This document shows, in pieces, positions 10,942 to 20,614 of a stretch of DNA of 64,000 bases; the stretch's first letter is position 1; each line of letters starts with the position of its first letter. The translations under genes were made by a program, and so were the position numbers. Where the stretch lies: positions 48,672,745 through 48,736,744 of the forward strand of contig NW_024609837.1 in assembly GCF_016920785.2 (NCBI RefSeq). Direction: 5' to 3'. This DNA comes from Ixodes scapularis (lineage: Eukaryota > Arthropoda > Arachnida > Ixodida > Ixodidae). The notes below the pieces were generated by a model, which worked only from the letters and a program-made list of their open reading frames with translations, was not told the DNA's origin and ran no database searches.

Positions 10942-11240
10942 CTTGGCCAACACACAATTTTATTTCCAGGTCGTTCATCAAGGTATATGAATTTTGTTTG
11001 CAGCTGTCGGCTGCAAGAGAGATTGCCTTATTTTCATTTACTTTACTATCCCCACCAAATATTACAAGTGATAAAGAATAGAACCTCATTTGGTTGGCCG
11101 AGGCACTGTGCTTGCATCAAGGCAAACTAGACTGTCTTGCTGGGTTCATATTTTGTTTCATCACCTGTTTAGGATTCTGTTGTCGCTCATCAAAAGAAGA
11201 AAAAAAGAACTGACTAATTCTGACTTATTCTGATGTGCAG

Positions 11241-11282
11241 GTACCCTTGGCAGTAAACTCTGCTAAATGGGGCAAAATATAG
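11241..11282 (+). pseudogene. Degenerate A-type exon copy (A0)
   Basis: After the acceptor-like TTCTGATGTGCAG, the sequence starts GTACCCTTGGCAG and reads V-P-L-A-V-N in the A frame, like A1 (V-F-F-A-A-N). It then reaches an in-frame TAG near 11280, and no donor is found. Spacing to A1 fits the repeat period, so this is probably a decayed copy. Confidence 0.4.
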
Positions 11283-11489
11283 ATACTTTTTTTGCAAATA
11301 TGCATCGTTTGAGCAAAATGAGCTACACTATTTGACTAACGTGAAACAGAACGAGCCTCTCCACTTGGGTTTTTTTCATCTCTCGCAGACACTATTTCCT
11401 GCTTTTTGTGGTTTGTTTCAGACTTTTGTATTCTGTCCGGCCAAAGCATCTGTGTTACACTAAGACCGGGTTCTTTAGGATATCTACAG

Positions 11490-11564
11490 GTATTCTTCGC
11501 AGCAAATGGCTTCCAATCAGGAACACGAGTTTGTTCTCGGCCACCGAGAGCAACTATTTTCAAG
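11490..11564 (+). CDS. Candidate micro-exon A1, 75 nt
   Basis: It is preceded by TTCTTTAGGATATCTACAG and followed by GTAAGC. It encodes 25 residues in phase 0, starting VFFAAN and ending RATIFK, with a Cys at residue 15. A1 and A3 share the central GTR-x-C-S-R-P-P residues. Function is unknown. Only splice-signal quality, preserved frame and duplication support it as coding. Confidence 0.4.
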
Positions 11565-11715
11565 GTAAGCTATTGCCCGCCTATATGAGTTTTGTATTTC
11601 ATTCCTCTTGAATACCATAACCTATGTGTAGTGGTCTTGCATTAGTATTTTGTTGTCTCTCTTCCGCAAAAACACCCAAGTTTAACTAAGACCGAGTTCT
11701 TTCTTATACATGCAG

Positions 11716-11787
11716 GTCTTGGTGGCAAGCACCAGCCAATCAAGGCCAGAAGTTTGCTCTTTGCCGCGCATGGCAAGTGTTTTCAAG
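11716..11787 (+). CDS. Candidate micro-exon A2, 72 nt
   Basis: Acceptor TTCTTATACATGCAG, donor GTGAGT (near consensus). It is open in phase 0 for 24 residues, starting VLVAST and ending MASVFK. It is one codon shorter than A1 and A3 and the most diverged in the middle, but keeps V-C-S and the terminal F-K. Divergence with an intact frame and intact splice sites is what selection on coding would give, although three copies are too few for a test. Confidence 0.4.
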
Positions 11788-11932
11788 GTGAGTGATTGAT
11801 GCCTATCTGAGTTGTGCATTTCATTCCTCACAGACACTCTATTTCCTGTCTGTATAGTGGTCTTGTTTCAGGCTTTTGTGTCTCTGTCCGGCCAAAGCAT
11901 CTGTGTTAGACTAATCTTTAGGATATGTGCAG

Positions 11933-12007
11933 CAATTCTTGGCAGCAAGTGGCTGCCAACCAGGAACACGAGGTTGTTCTCGGCCACCAAAAGCAAGTAT
12001 TTTCAAG
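11933..12007 (+). CDS. Candidate micro-exon A3, 75 nt
   Basis: Acceptor CTTTAGGATATGTGCAG. The block is open in phase 0 for 25 residues, starting QFLAAS and ending KASIFK. The donor reads GCGAGC: either a rare GC-type donor or a mutated GT. If it is not spliced, the reading would continue into intron-like sequence. Otherwise it closely matches A1. Confidence 0.35.
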
Positions 12008-13190
12008 GCGAGCTATTGCCTGCCTATATGAGTTTCAGCATTCATCAAGGGGCGCAAAATCAAAGCCCGGGGGTTGGCCATTGCAAAAATGTTGACTCGG
12101 AAGCGCATAGGGAGGAAGCTTTATAAAAGTATCCACCTGCTTCTACAAGACAAACCAAAACTAAGAATGTGGGTTTTATTTGAAAAAAAAAAATGAAAAA
12201 ACATTGTCAGCCCGAATTAACTCGGGGGCGGCACGGAGCAAACAAGCCACGGTACGAGTATGCTTGGTTCAGGCGTTTGTAGGGGTGGTAGATGACTCGG
12301 TGTTTTCTAAAAAAAAATTTTTTTTTTCTGAAAGTGTGGTGGTAGAATATTCAGGGATGGGCATTGAGTCGGGATGTTAAGGTAAAAATTTCATCCACAT
12401 GCCGGGATTCATGTGCCTTGTCCCCCTAGCGAGGGGGACAAGGCCTTCAAAGTTTTGGGTTCGCAAAAGGGGTGCGTCAGTATTGACGTCTCATTTTACA
12501 TCATGCGTCTCAATTTATAACGCACTATAAATGACATGCCTGAGATTCGTTTGGGTGTACTTCCTCTCAGCAAGTATATGGTTCTGTCTCAAAAAGGTCT
12601 CATCTGATGTTGACCGCTCCTCAGGTCTCCACCGACGATTCATCAGGACGAGACCCAACCGGGACACTAGGGAGGAACGGCTTAAGCAAGGGAGGCTACA
12701 TATACGACTGCTTCTTGCGGACAAGATACAAAAATAGATAGATGGTGGGTGTTTCATTTGCTATGCCTTTTGGCGTGCACATTATGTTTGTTATGTTTCA
12801 AGATTCCTGCAGAGTTCGGTTTCAACTATTGTAAAATACCGAGCATGCGCCCAGGTCGCAGAAGCGCCTACCCTCTGATTCGGAACGATCCGCAAATAAG
12901 CAAAGGGCATACCAGACACCCATCCACCTGTTTTGAGCCGTGCTCAAAATATTGAAAGAGCACATCAAGCGCCAGGTGCTGTGGCGTCTTTGCCACAATA
13001 GCGCCAGTCGCAGAGCTGACAGATCCGTGACTGGCGCAAGCCATGGCATGGCCTTTGGGAACCAGGGAATCGAGATTAAAGAAGTAGCGCAGAAATTGGA
13101 GGCGAGTGGTGAAGGTGAGCAGAGTTGACAGAAAACAAGGACGAAGGGAGTTCCGTCGCATGAGGCATCTGTGTCCCGTGCATGTAATTT
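12008..13190. other. Spacer between A and B exon arrays
   Basis: About 1.2 kb with short open frames on both strands (minus 12822-13217, 131 codons; plus 12531-12737) but no family I recognise. A perfect 12-bp-stem hairpin sits at 12416-12443. If the arrays form one gene, this would be a long intron or contain unrecognised exons. Confidence 0.4.
12416..12443. repeat. Perfect short hairpin
   Basis: CCTTGTCCCCCT at 12416-12427, a four-base loop AGCG, and AGGGGGACAAGG at 12432-12443 form a perfect 12-bp stem. Role unknown. Confidence 0.8.
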
Positions 13191-13262
13191 TTGAGTGTGC
13201 TGTAGGTGGCTACCCAAAAAAATTGTTACTTGGATGTAACTAATCGCAAATCTCTCTTGCAG

Positions 13263-13310
13263 TTTCCATGGCGCACAAGCCAGCCGGCGCCAGTTCGTTC
13301 TCGTTCAAAG
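13263..13310 (+). CDS. Candidate micro-exon B1, 48 nt
   Basis: Acceptor CTCTCTTGCAG, donor AAAG/GTTAGG. It is open in phase 0 for 16 residues reading FPWRTSQPAPVRSRSK. It shares F-P, T-S, A-P-V-R and the final S-K with B3. Function unknown. Confidence 0.4.
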
Positions 13311-13342
13311 GTTAGGATTCTAGATTTTCTAGATTGCTCTGA

Positions 13343-13554
13343 AGCAGCAATACTGAAGCCAGACAAGCGGTACGGCATATTTAATTGACAGAACGACTGA
13401 GGACGCTTTCACTGAAGCTTGTTTTGCTGCAATACACATGTGTATTGCAGCAAAACAAGCTTCAGTGAAAGCGTCCCTACTCGTTCTGAGCTCCGTCAAT
13501 TAAAGGTGCCGTACCGCTTGTCTGTCTGGCTTCAGTGTTGCTGTAGGCGACAAA
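13343..13554. repeat. Fold-back of about 210 bp inside the B array, perfect 74-bp core
   Basis: The centre lies between 13438 and 13439, at CACATGTG. GACGCTTTCACTGAAGC...CACA on the left is an exact reverse complement of the right for 37 bp per arm. Weaker matching then extends out to TGAAGCCAGACAAGCGGTACGGCA, about 100 bp per arm. The right arm is an inverted copy of the downstream-of-exon part of a B unit, so part of the unit was duplicated head to head. On transcription it would form a long hairpin. Confidence 0.9.
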
Positions 13555-13692
13555 ACGTGTGCCCAGTTTTGTCACAAGAGGCATATTATGTCACGCACAT
13601 GTAATTTTGAATTTATCCGGCTTAGTGTGCTGTAGGTGGCTGGTCAAAGAAATTGATACTTGGACGCAGCTAATCGCAAATCTTTCTGGCAG

Positions 13693-13740
13693 TTTCCACA
13701 GCCTAAGAGCCAGCAGGTCCCAGTTTGCTTTTCTTTAAAG
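13693..13740 (+). CDS. Candidate micro-exon B2, 48 nt
   Basis: Acceptor TCTTTCTGGCAG, donor AAAG/GTGAGA. It is open in phase 0 for 16 residues reading FPQPKSQQVPVCFSLK. Length, frame and end residues match B1 and B3 despite many substitutions. Confidence 0.4.
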
Positions 13741-14014
13741 GTGAGAATTCCAGATTCCCGAAGCAGGAATACTAAAGCCATACGACCGGTACAGCATTTT
13801 TAACTGACGGAGCTCAGAACGACTGGGAGCTCCTGCATTGAAGCATATTTTTCTGTAATACAAGCGGGCGACATTGACACGTGCCCAGTTACGTCGCAAG
13901 ACGATATCAATGTCCCGCGCATGTAATTTTGAATCTTTCAGTCTTGGTGTACTTTACGTGGCTACTCAAAGTAACTGCTACTTGGACGCAACTAACCGCA
14001 AATCTCTCTTCCAG

Positions 14015-14062
14015 TTTCCACGGCCTACAAGCAAGCAAGCACCAGTTCGTTTTTCCTCAAAG
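14015..14062 (+). CDS. Candidate micro-exon B3, 48 nt
   Basis: Acceptor CTCTCTTCCAG, donor AAAG/GTGAGC (strong). It is open in phase 0 for 16 residues reading FPRPTSKQAPVRFSSK. This is the best-preserved B copy. The family consensus is F-P-x-P-x-S-x-Q-x-P-V, ending in K. Confidence 0.4.
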
Positions 14063-14277
14063 GTGAGCATTCCAGATACTCTAGTTAGGTGCGAAGCAGG
14101 AATAGTGAAGCCAGACGAGCGGATACGTATATTTAATTGACCGAGCTCAGAATGACCTGTGGCAGTGGCATTGAAGCTTATTTTTCCACAATCAAACGCA
14201 GACATAATTTTGAATCTATCCGGCTTGGTGAAGGATTGCTACTTGTCGCAAACTAATCACAAATTTTTATTTTGCAG

Positions 14278-14318
14278 TTTCTGTATGGCTACAGCTAGCA
14301 GGTGCTGTTTTCATTAAG
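14278..14318 (+). pseudogene. Degenerate B-type exon copy (B4), 41 nt
   Basis: Acceptor TTATTTTGCAG and donor AAG/GTGAGG are kept. The block is 7 nt shorter than its relatives and reads F-L-Y-G-Y-S and then an in-frame TAG. It is either a decayed copy or the true end of the reading frame. Confidence 0.4.
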
Positions 14319-14393
14319 GTGAGGATTTCACATTCTGTTTTCAAACATCAAGTTTTTGAATGAGAGTCCTAAACAATTAACTTTCTTTTGCAG

Positions 14394-14420
14394 TAAATGC
14401 CGGATCCTCCAGTTCAGGAA
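14394..14420 (+). CDS. Possible terminal exon start with immediate stop
   Basis: A good acceptor (TTAACTTTCTTTTGCAG, ending 14393) is followed at once by TAA. Since all intact upstream blocks end in phase 0, splicing here would end translation at the first codon and leave a 3' untranslated exon. No polyadenylation signal is obvious close by. The only support is the acceptor and the phase logic. Confidence 0.2.
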
Positions 14421-14579
14421 TATGTTAAATATATTTGGTATGGATAAGTCCAGTGTTTTGCTTCTTTATTCACAATTTGACAACAGCAACATTTTTTTAA
14501 TTTATCACTCAGAAATACACACAAGAAGAGACTGCGTTGCAGAGAAATGTTGCGCTAAACGTGATATTCCAACTCGTAT

Positions 14580-14895
14580 ATAGTTTTATTGGTAGCCGAT
14601 ATAATATATTGGATTCCAATATCCATAATACGCTGAGTATATTGGAATCGTAAACCCCTATTGGATCCCCATACGACATATGGGGATCCAATAAGGGTTT
14701 ATACTGTATTGGATTCCAATATTTTCAGCGTATTATGGATATTGGAATCCCATAACAAATCCTTATTGTAATACAATACAATAGATGTAATGTTTTCCAA
14801 TACACTGTCTATATTGTATTGCAATACAATAAAAAGATATTGTTTACCAATATCCGTAATACGCTGTTTATATTGGGGTTTTCCAATAGGGAAGG
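14580..14895. repeat. Palindromic TATTGGATTCCAATA-type repeat
   Basis: Arms at 14613-14673 and 14679-14748 are near-perfect reverse complements around CCCCATA-CGACA-TATGGGG, with the outer arms ATTCCAATATCCATAATACG. To the right, more TATTG(G/T)A(A/T)-CCAATA words continue to about 14885. It is probably a fold-back or MITE-like repeat; related words appear at 6190-6560. Confidence 0.85.
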
Positions 14896-14999
14896 GAAAC
14901 AAAAGGGACAAAGGACAAACAGAAATCTCCAAACACAGCTTGTCTGTGTTTGCAGATTCTTGTCCAGCTCGCTTACACCTTGCACTTCATTGCATTATA

Positions 15000-15220
15000 A
15001 TCAACACGGAAGACACCGCAAGAGAATAGGGGAGTGATGGGGAGAAGGAGGGGGGGGGAGAGGTAGGAAATTGGAACTGCATGGAGAGGAAGAAGGAGAG
15101 AGGAGAATGGGGGATAAAGAGGACAGAGGGTCAGGGTTGGAGAAAGAAAGGGAGCCGCAAGGAAGAGAGGAGAGCGATTGGGAGAGGGAATTGGTTCGTC
15201 ACATGACGTATATTTCCTCA
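15000..15220. other. Purine-rich stretch
   Basis: GGAGAAGGAGGGGGGGGGAGAGG-type purine tract on the plus strand, about 200 bp. No gene. It neighbours the 14.6-kb palindrome. Confidence 0.7.
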
Positions 15221-16616
15221 CTAAATTTAGAGAAGAAACTGGAGTGGTGCTTAGGTCACATAACATTCATTTTTTCGGTATATTTAACTTGGAAACTGAA
15301 TTGGTGAATAGGTCACGGGACGTGAATTTTCCAGCCCAATGTAGCGGAAAATGAAGCAACAGATGGAACAAAAAACTCTCCTCTAATATAAAAACAATAG
15401 GTGCCTTAAGGGCTGCAGCACTCTACGTAACAGATGAGTTCAATCGCCACGAGACCAACGCAATTTTATGGTCAAGAGGCCGCTGTCAGTGTCTGCAAAA
15501 CACAAAGACGCGACATAAACTGGGGGTGTGTTTCCCTTGCCTTCTGTGAGGCAGCCGCATGTGATCGAACCCCACCTCGTTATCTGTGCCACATAAAAAA
15601 CCAGCACTCCTAATGACAAAAAGAATAGACTATAGTGAGCGATTTGTCATCTCGAGAACGTTCTCAAATTGACAACACATTCTCAATCAGCACATAATTA
15701 ATACATGTAGTGAACTCCAGTACTGGTCCATTCTGTTTTCAGGCTTTCCTAGCCTGTTTATATAGAACAGATCAAATACCTCATTATTGCGGCACTGCGA
15801 CACCAACCAGGATCCGGCCATCCTACTTCGAGAAAGCAAAATGGCGATCAAAACCAATTCGGGGACGACGGAGTCTGTTCTGAACACTCTTCCCATGCCG
15901 GTACGCCGGTCGAATTACGTACGTTACACATGAGACCATAAGACATATAAATAGAGCTCTTTACTTCGAAGCAAAAATGTAGTTTTTTTAATAATTTATC
16001 AACTTTTATGTTAAGCAAATTCAGCAGTTTCTTTTTGATTTTATATCCTTTGCATTATTTTCGCCCTGGACACGACGTTGTAATGGCTGATGTTGCTGTG
16101 CATTGAATTTGTTTTCCGCTGCTAGTTCATAAAGTTATGTCACATCAGCTGTGTCGTCGCTGATTGTGGGTTCTACAAAGCACAAGCCTGAAGGGTTTCC
16201 CTCGGGAGGAAGAAAAGCCAATGTCGTAAACGCGCGCGTTTACGACATTGGCGTAAACGCGCGCGTTGTATTATGGAACATCACTGACCCATATACCAAT
16301 TAAATTCCCCCCAAAATTTTGCGAAAAGACTGAATTGGTGTGTAAGTCTGTGATATCCCATAATGCAACACTGCGCATTAAGGTTCCCCGCCAAATTTAG
16401 CGGAGAATTAAATTTCGTGTTGAGGTTATGTGCTTCCAGTTTTCCCTCTAAATTTCGCGGGGAAACCGGCTTTGTGTATAAGAAAAGTTACGTGAAGTCA
16501 CGCGACATAAGTTCCCCCGCTAAACTTAGCGGGCAAACTGAATCGGTCTTTAGGTCACGTGGCGTCAATTTTCCAGCTAAATTTAGCGGGGAAACTGAAT
16601 GCGTAGTGTTAAAGTT
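15221..16616. repeat. Scattered CTAAATTTAGCGG-type repeat family, with unassigned DNA
   Basis: At 15222-15350 and especially 16300-16600 the motif TTCCCGC(T/C)AAATTTAGCGGGGAAACTGAAT recurs about every 60-70 bp, alternating with AGGTCACG(T/G)G(A/G)CGT-like words. The core CCGCTAAATTTAGCGG is a 16-bp palindrome. The interval 15360-16200 shows no gene. The same family appears at 20735-20830 and 58820-59260. Confidence 0.7.
16217..16252. repeat. Perfect 36-bp palindrome without spacer
   Basis: GCCAATGTCGTAAACGCG at 16217-16234 is followed immediately by its exact reverse complement. The inner GTAAACGCGCGCGTT is repeated once more just to the right (about 16252-16266). Confidence 0.95.
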
Positions 16617-16700
16617 ATGACGTCATAGTTATGACGCCATAACTGAAACAGTGCGCAGCTATGACGTCACATGACGTCATAGCTATGACGTCATGTGACG
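16617..16700. repeat. Cluster of TGACGTCA palindromes
   Basis: Perfect TGACGTCA octamers start at 16618, 16662, 16672 and 16686, with one variant (TGACGCCA) near 16632, embedded in AGCTATGACGTCA repeats. TGACGTCA is the CRE/ATF half-site pair, but here the sites look like part of the repeat family at 15.2-16.6 kb rather than a promoter. Confidence 0.7.
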
Positions 16701-16828
16701 GGACAGGCCACGGCGTCATAAGATGCGGCTTCACAAAATCCGGAGCAACTAGCCAAAAACCTTTCACGTTAAAACAAATACCTCGCGCGTTGCCATTATG
16801 GGGTTCCCATAATACATATATATATATA

Positions 16829-18001
16829 TCAGTGTGTCGAACCGAAAAAAATACGGGTTTGGTTACGGTTCAGGTTCAGGTAAATTTATTTTGTTCCGGT
16901 TCAGTTCCGGTTCGATTAATTCGATCCGCGAACCGGTTCGCGAACCGGTTCGGAAATTATAAATGACAAATTACAACATAAAAAAATATTACAAATAAAA
17001 CATCTGAAATCAGCACATACGAAACGGGATACATCGTAGTGTAAGGCTCAGGGATTTCTACCAGGAGTGGTTTCTTTATGTGCATTCAAAGGTTACCTCA
17101 CCGACGTTTACGCATTCGGACTTCCTCTAATTGGGTCCGACGCAGTCGCTGTAAAATCCGCGACCTCCTACAAACCCACTTACAAGTAGAACTTGCTAAC
17201 TATCCCGCCACCTCGGCCTGTAAGCAATTGAAGGAACAGTGGGGAGAAAATACAGCTTTCTTTATTTGAACTAGCCTTCGGTAACTCAAATTAGACCCTT
17301 AAAGAAGTTTTCATTAAACAAGATACGGAATATGAAAAACACTTCATCGAACGCAACGCCAGAAGGACGTAATAGGATAAATATTAAAATAGAAGAGTTC
17401 GCTGTCTCACAAATATGTTAGCTTCTAAGTGCCTATACGAAACCGGATGCATTATTATCAAACTCCACAGGCTTTTTGGTTTCTCATTCCGATGGAAACA
17501 AGCTTCAAGAACTCGCGCGTTCTAGAAACGTGTTATGAAATGAGCACACAGCAACATTTAGGATTTACGAGATTGTAGAATAATGAAATCCCGTGACGCG
17601 ATTTTTTTTTTTTGCACAGCCTTCCAATTCTTTTTCTTCCGTGCAAGCCGCGACCAGCGCAATACTGGTTCCTATGTCAAGATTCATAGATGCAGCGTTT
17701 GTCAAGATTCATGGATGCAGCGTTTATATTCCTAAGACTGAGTGGAGAAGAAAAATATGTAAGCGAGGTGTGTGTCAGTTGACGGCACTTAAAAAACAAA
17801 TGGCATTGATAGCACATCTATTGTCAACAGCGCGTGGCCGAACCGTTGTGTCATGAGCCGGTAACCGTTATTTTTTTCCCGGTTCAGTTCCGGTTCGGTT
17901 TCATCGCGATAACAATATAACGGTTCGGGTTCGGGTTCAGTTCCGGAAAAAATACCGGTTCGGTTCCGGTTTTCGGTTCGGTTCGGTTCCGGTTCGACAC
18001 C

Positions 18002-18005
<4 letters not shown>
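16829..18005 (+). mobile_element. 1.18-kb non-autonomous DNA element, copy 1
   Basis: It begins TCAGTGTGTCGAACCG and ends CGGTTCGACACCCTGA, with terminal inverted repeats 14/16 identical. TA lies on both sides, and it is inserted in an (AT)n tract. Subterminal regions are packed with CGGTTC/GAACCG repeats on both sides. The inside has only short, shifted frames (for example 17078-17269 and 17593-17856) and a direct 25-bp duplication of TCAAGATTCATGGATGCAGCG near 17680-17725. No transposase is recognised. TA flanks fit a mariner-like MITE, and no 8-bp hAT-type duplication can be tested within the (AT)n. Confidence 0.85.

Positions 18006-18080
<75 letters not shown>
18006..18080. repeat. (AT)n microsatellite
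   Basis: Nearly pure AT dinucleotide tract of about 75 bp with one C interruption, directly at the right end of the 1.18-kb element. Confidence 0.95.
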
Positions 18081-18081
<1 letters not shown>

Positions 18082-18337
18082 AAATTCTCTTCCACGGTAT
18101 GTCACAAAATTAACATACCTCAAGAGATGCGCTTTATTTCGGGTTACAAAAAAGCGTAAACCTCTGTCGCTTTTTTTTTTCTTGCTCAAGTTACAGGAAT
18201 TCGTGCGTGAAATAAAACGTTTTACTTTATCTTAAATAAGCTGGGAGCGCGCAATTCTTGCACTTGCGGCGGAGAAACCTTTCCAAAACCATAAATGAAC
18301 AAAATGTAAGGGCGCAAACGAGCTGGTGTACATTGCA

Positions 18338-18431
18338 CATGGTTGAAAAAATTCCGAGACTGCGGGTGACACTTTTTAGTGTTGTGCCGTTTACCCGCAG
18401 TGTCGTTTTTTTTTGTTTTTTTTCAACCATG
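18338..18431. repeat. Short fold-back with T-rich arms
   Basis: CATGGTTGAAAAAA at 18338 pairs with TTTTTTTTCAACCATG ending at 18431. Inside, CGAGACTGCGGGT pairs with ACCCGCAGTGTCG with one mismatch. This is an imperfect hairpin of about 94 bp. Confidence 0.75.
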
Positions 18432-20614
18432 TCTAAAACCATCTTGCCTAGCGAACGCTAAGGCAAGCGCTAAATTCAGCGTTAAGATGCGCTAGAATCG
18501 CCTACGTTATTCTAAAACTTCTTAATTACTGCCTCCCAAATTGGGAACATTCTTCGCAGCCGCAGCCGCGCGAAATGTTTTTGTAGTGGACGGGTGATCG
18601 TGCACACAGACACGGACAGCAATATGGCTGCGTGCACGAAGGCAATAATATACACGAACGTATCTAATGGTGAATTCGGGGCGCAGGTTTCGACCACTCC
18701 AAGAGCGCCCTTTTTGGGAGCGCGTATCTTCCACGAGCAGATCCGGCTCAAGTTGGCCAACTTCCGGTCGCAGGTCTGCGGCAGCGGAAGCTCCTTGGAG
18801 TGCTTCCGACGCGCCGAATCCAATCCATCAACTTCGTGGTATCTCCCCGGAAGCTGATAGCAGCGCGCCCTACTGCGCATGCGCGCCGCGGGCCGGGCAT
18901 GTCCGGTCCGGTCCGGTCGATCGGTTGTGCAGCAGCGGGATTGGAGCGCGGTAAATCGTAGGCGCTGACATCTGCAATCCAGAGACTAAGAACGAGAAAG
19001 AACACGACAGAAAGTACGAAGGAAGCAGACGCCAGTTTAGGCGTGCTGGTTGTGCTGCTACTGATTGTTTCCCTTTGTACGCTGAATGCCACCCATGTCT
19101 TTTTTTTTTTTTTTTTGCAATAAAACAATCACTTGGCAACGACCATTGAAGTGATGGCTTCCTACGCCTGCGTGTTCGTTACTGTCGTACCAGCGATCTG
19201 AGCTTTACGGCTGGCACTCACTACTTGCCCCGCCATTAAGGGGCGGCGAAGCCGTGACTACACGCTTTACACGCACCAGGTTACAGCCGCCATTGCCAAC
19301 CCTCTCTTGTCTCATCGAGATACGGAGCCACTGAAACGGGCGTTGGCGAGCCTCCACAAATACCTATGCGGAAGAGAAGGACGCTGTAAAATCGAAAATG
19401 AAAATGGCATTGCATGCACCGGTAATGACGAATTGAAGTAAAGGGAATGAGATGAAACAAAAACTGAGGGTAGGTTATGCGGCGCCCAAGCAGAGCTACA
19501 CCAAAGCGTCTATGTTCCTCTCGGTTCGTAAAATAGACTGTGGTTGGGTAATGCGGTCGACCTCTTTCGGCTGTTTCTTCTGGTCGACAGCGAAGGTAGT
19601 GCTTGGTCGTCGGAGATTTTATTCAGCACGTCATGTTCAAGCTAATGCAAGTTGAAGCAGCGGCTATCTTGAACGACAGATCGTCTGTGGCGGGTGGCTC
19701 TAAAAATCCGACTCTCTCAATCGCTCGCCGATTTGGAGAGTGTGTCGCGAAGCGGTTTTTCTCCTCTCCCACAGATTTTCGAAACAAATCCACCAGTGGA
19801 CTTCATCATACTTCAGGCTCTATAGTCCGTTGAAACTCAAGAAGGTAGGACGATGGAAAGGCAGGCCGCGGAGGAGGAAGCAGACGGAACGCTGGACAGG
19901 AGAAGGGAAACCTTCTCTCTTTAGCGTTTCGTCTGCTTCCTCCTCTCCGGCTTGCTTGTCCTTAGCCCTAACTTCTGGAGTTGCAACAGACTATAGCGCG
20001 ACCCTCGGAGCACCACCCTCCAGTCCGCTCATGTCCAATCCCCTGTACAGTCTCCCGCGTGCACCCCGCAACCTTCTTCATCCTTCCATCAAATACCATA
20101 TAGCTTCACCAATAGTGGAAACGCCTCCAAAAACTCATGGGAGCAGCGGCGAGCGCGACAGGGGCGCCTTTAGCGGACTCGGAATTCACGGAAGCAGACG
20201 ACGCAATAAACAAGTATAGGCTCCACGACGTCCTCGAGCATTGCGAGCCCCGTTTCAACACCCCAACAGCTCAAACAATTCATTACAGTCAGCCCGCTTG
20301 CAAAGCGGAATCCACTGATCGCAACTGCACCGACAATCAAATAACAAGGCGCGCAGAAGCGAAGATAGAGCAGTTTATTTAGTGGTCTCAAACGCCACTC
20401 ACGGGATCACACGCGTTTGCTGCGCGTCTCGGAAGGGGAAAAAGACGTTTAACTACTCGAGCTACGTCGAAAGAGGTTACTGTTGATCCATTACAAACAG
20501 AGTTGTCACAATTTCTTACTTTCATAGGTGATCATTAAAAGGTGCACAAACAACATATTAATATTCCCAGAGCAAGCGAACCAGCCACGGCTGTATAAAA
20601 ACAAAACGAAAAGT
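18432..20614. other. Unassigned region
   Basis: There are GC-rich stretches at 18540-18970 and 19850-20230. The longest frames (plus 19740-20219, 159 codons; minus 18748-19128, 126 codons) overlap others and carry no recognisable domain. I see no RNA gene or paired terminal repeats. Confidence 0.4.

Larger units (their letters stand above)
11130..12050 (+). repeat. Tandem A units, about 217-250 bp each
   Basis: Units consist of a GTTTCAG...TCTGTCCGGCCAAAGC(A) intron part, a TTTAGGATAT(C/G)T(A/G)CAG acceptor, an exon-like block and a post-donor GAGCTATTGCC(T/C)GCCTATATGAG stretch. Acceptors fall at 11240, 11489, 11715 and 11932, so spacing is 249, 226 and 217 bp. The first unit is degenerate. 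Confidence 0.75.
13190..14330 (+). repeat. Tandem B units with 48-nt exon-like blocks
   Basis: Four copies of a unit of variable length start near 13195, 13625, 13940 and 14225. Each has a GTGTGCTGTAGGTGGCT-like start, then TACTTGGA(C/T)G(C/T)AACTAATCGCAAAT (a branch-point-like CTAAT/CTAAC), a CTCTCTT(G/C)CAG acceptor, the exon-like block, a donor, and GAAGCCAGAC...TTTAATTGAC. Acceptors are at 13262, 13692, 14014 and 14277. Confidence 0.75.
10970..14420 (+). other. Candidate gene segment built of tandemly duplicated micro-exons
   Basis: Two families of short exon-like cassettes occur in this plus-strand interval. Family A (11490, 11716 and 11933; 75, 72 and 75 nt) and family B (13263, 13693 and 14015; all 48 nt) each start after a pyrimidine tract ending in CAG, and all but A3 end at an AAG/GT donor. 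Every length is a multiple of three, and all six are open in the frame that starts at the first base, so every junction is phase 0. The next acceptor (14391-14393) is followed directly by TAA. The introns are also duplicated. No known domain is seen in the peptides, which are rich in Ser, Pro, Arg and Gln. It could be a fast-evolving secreted or disordered protein gene, or a decayed relic. Confidence 0.4.

Noticed and set aside
17884..18189. 101-codon minus frame with Tyr-Ile repeats
   Set aside because: Produced by the (AT)n microsatellite.
19740..20219. 159-codon plus frame
   Set aside because: No recognisable domain, no splice or start support, and it overlaps other frames.
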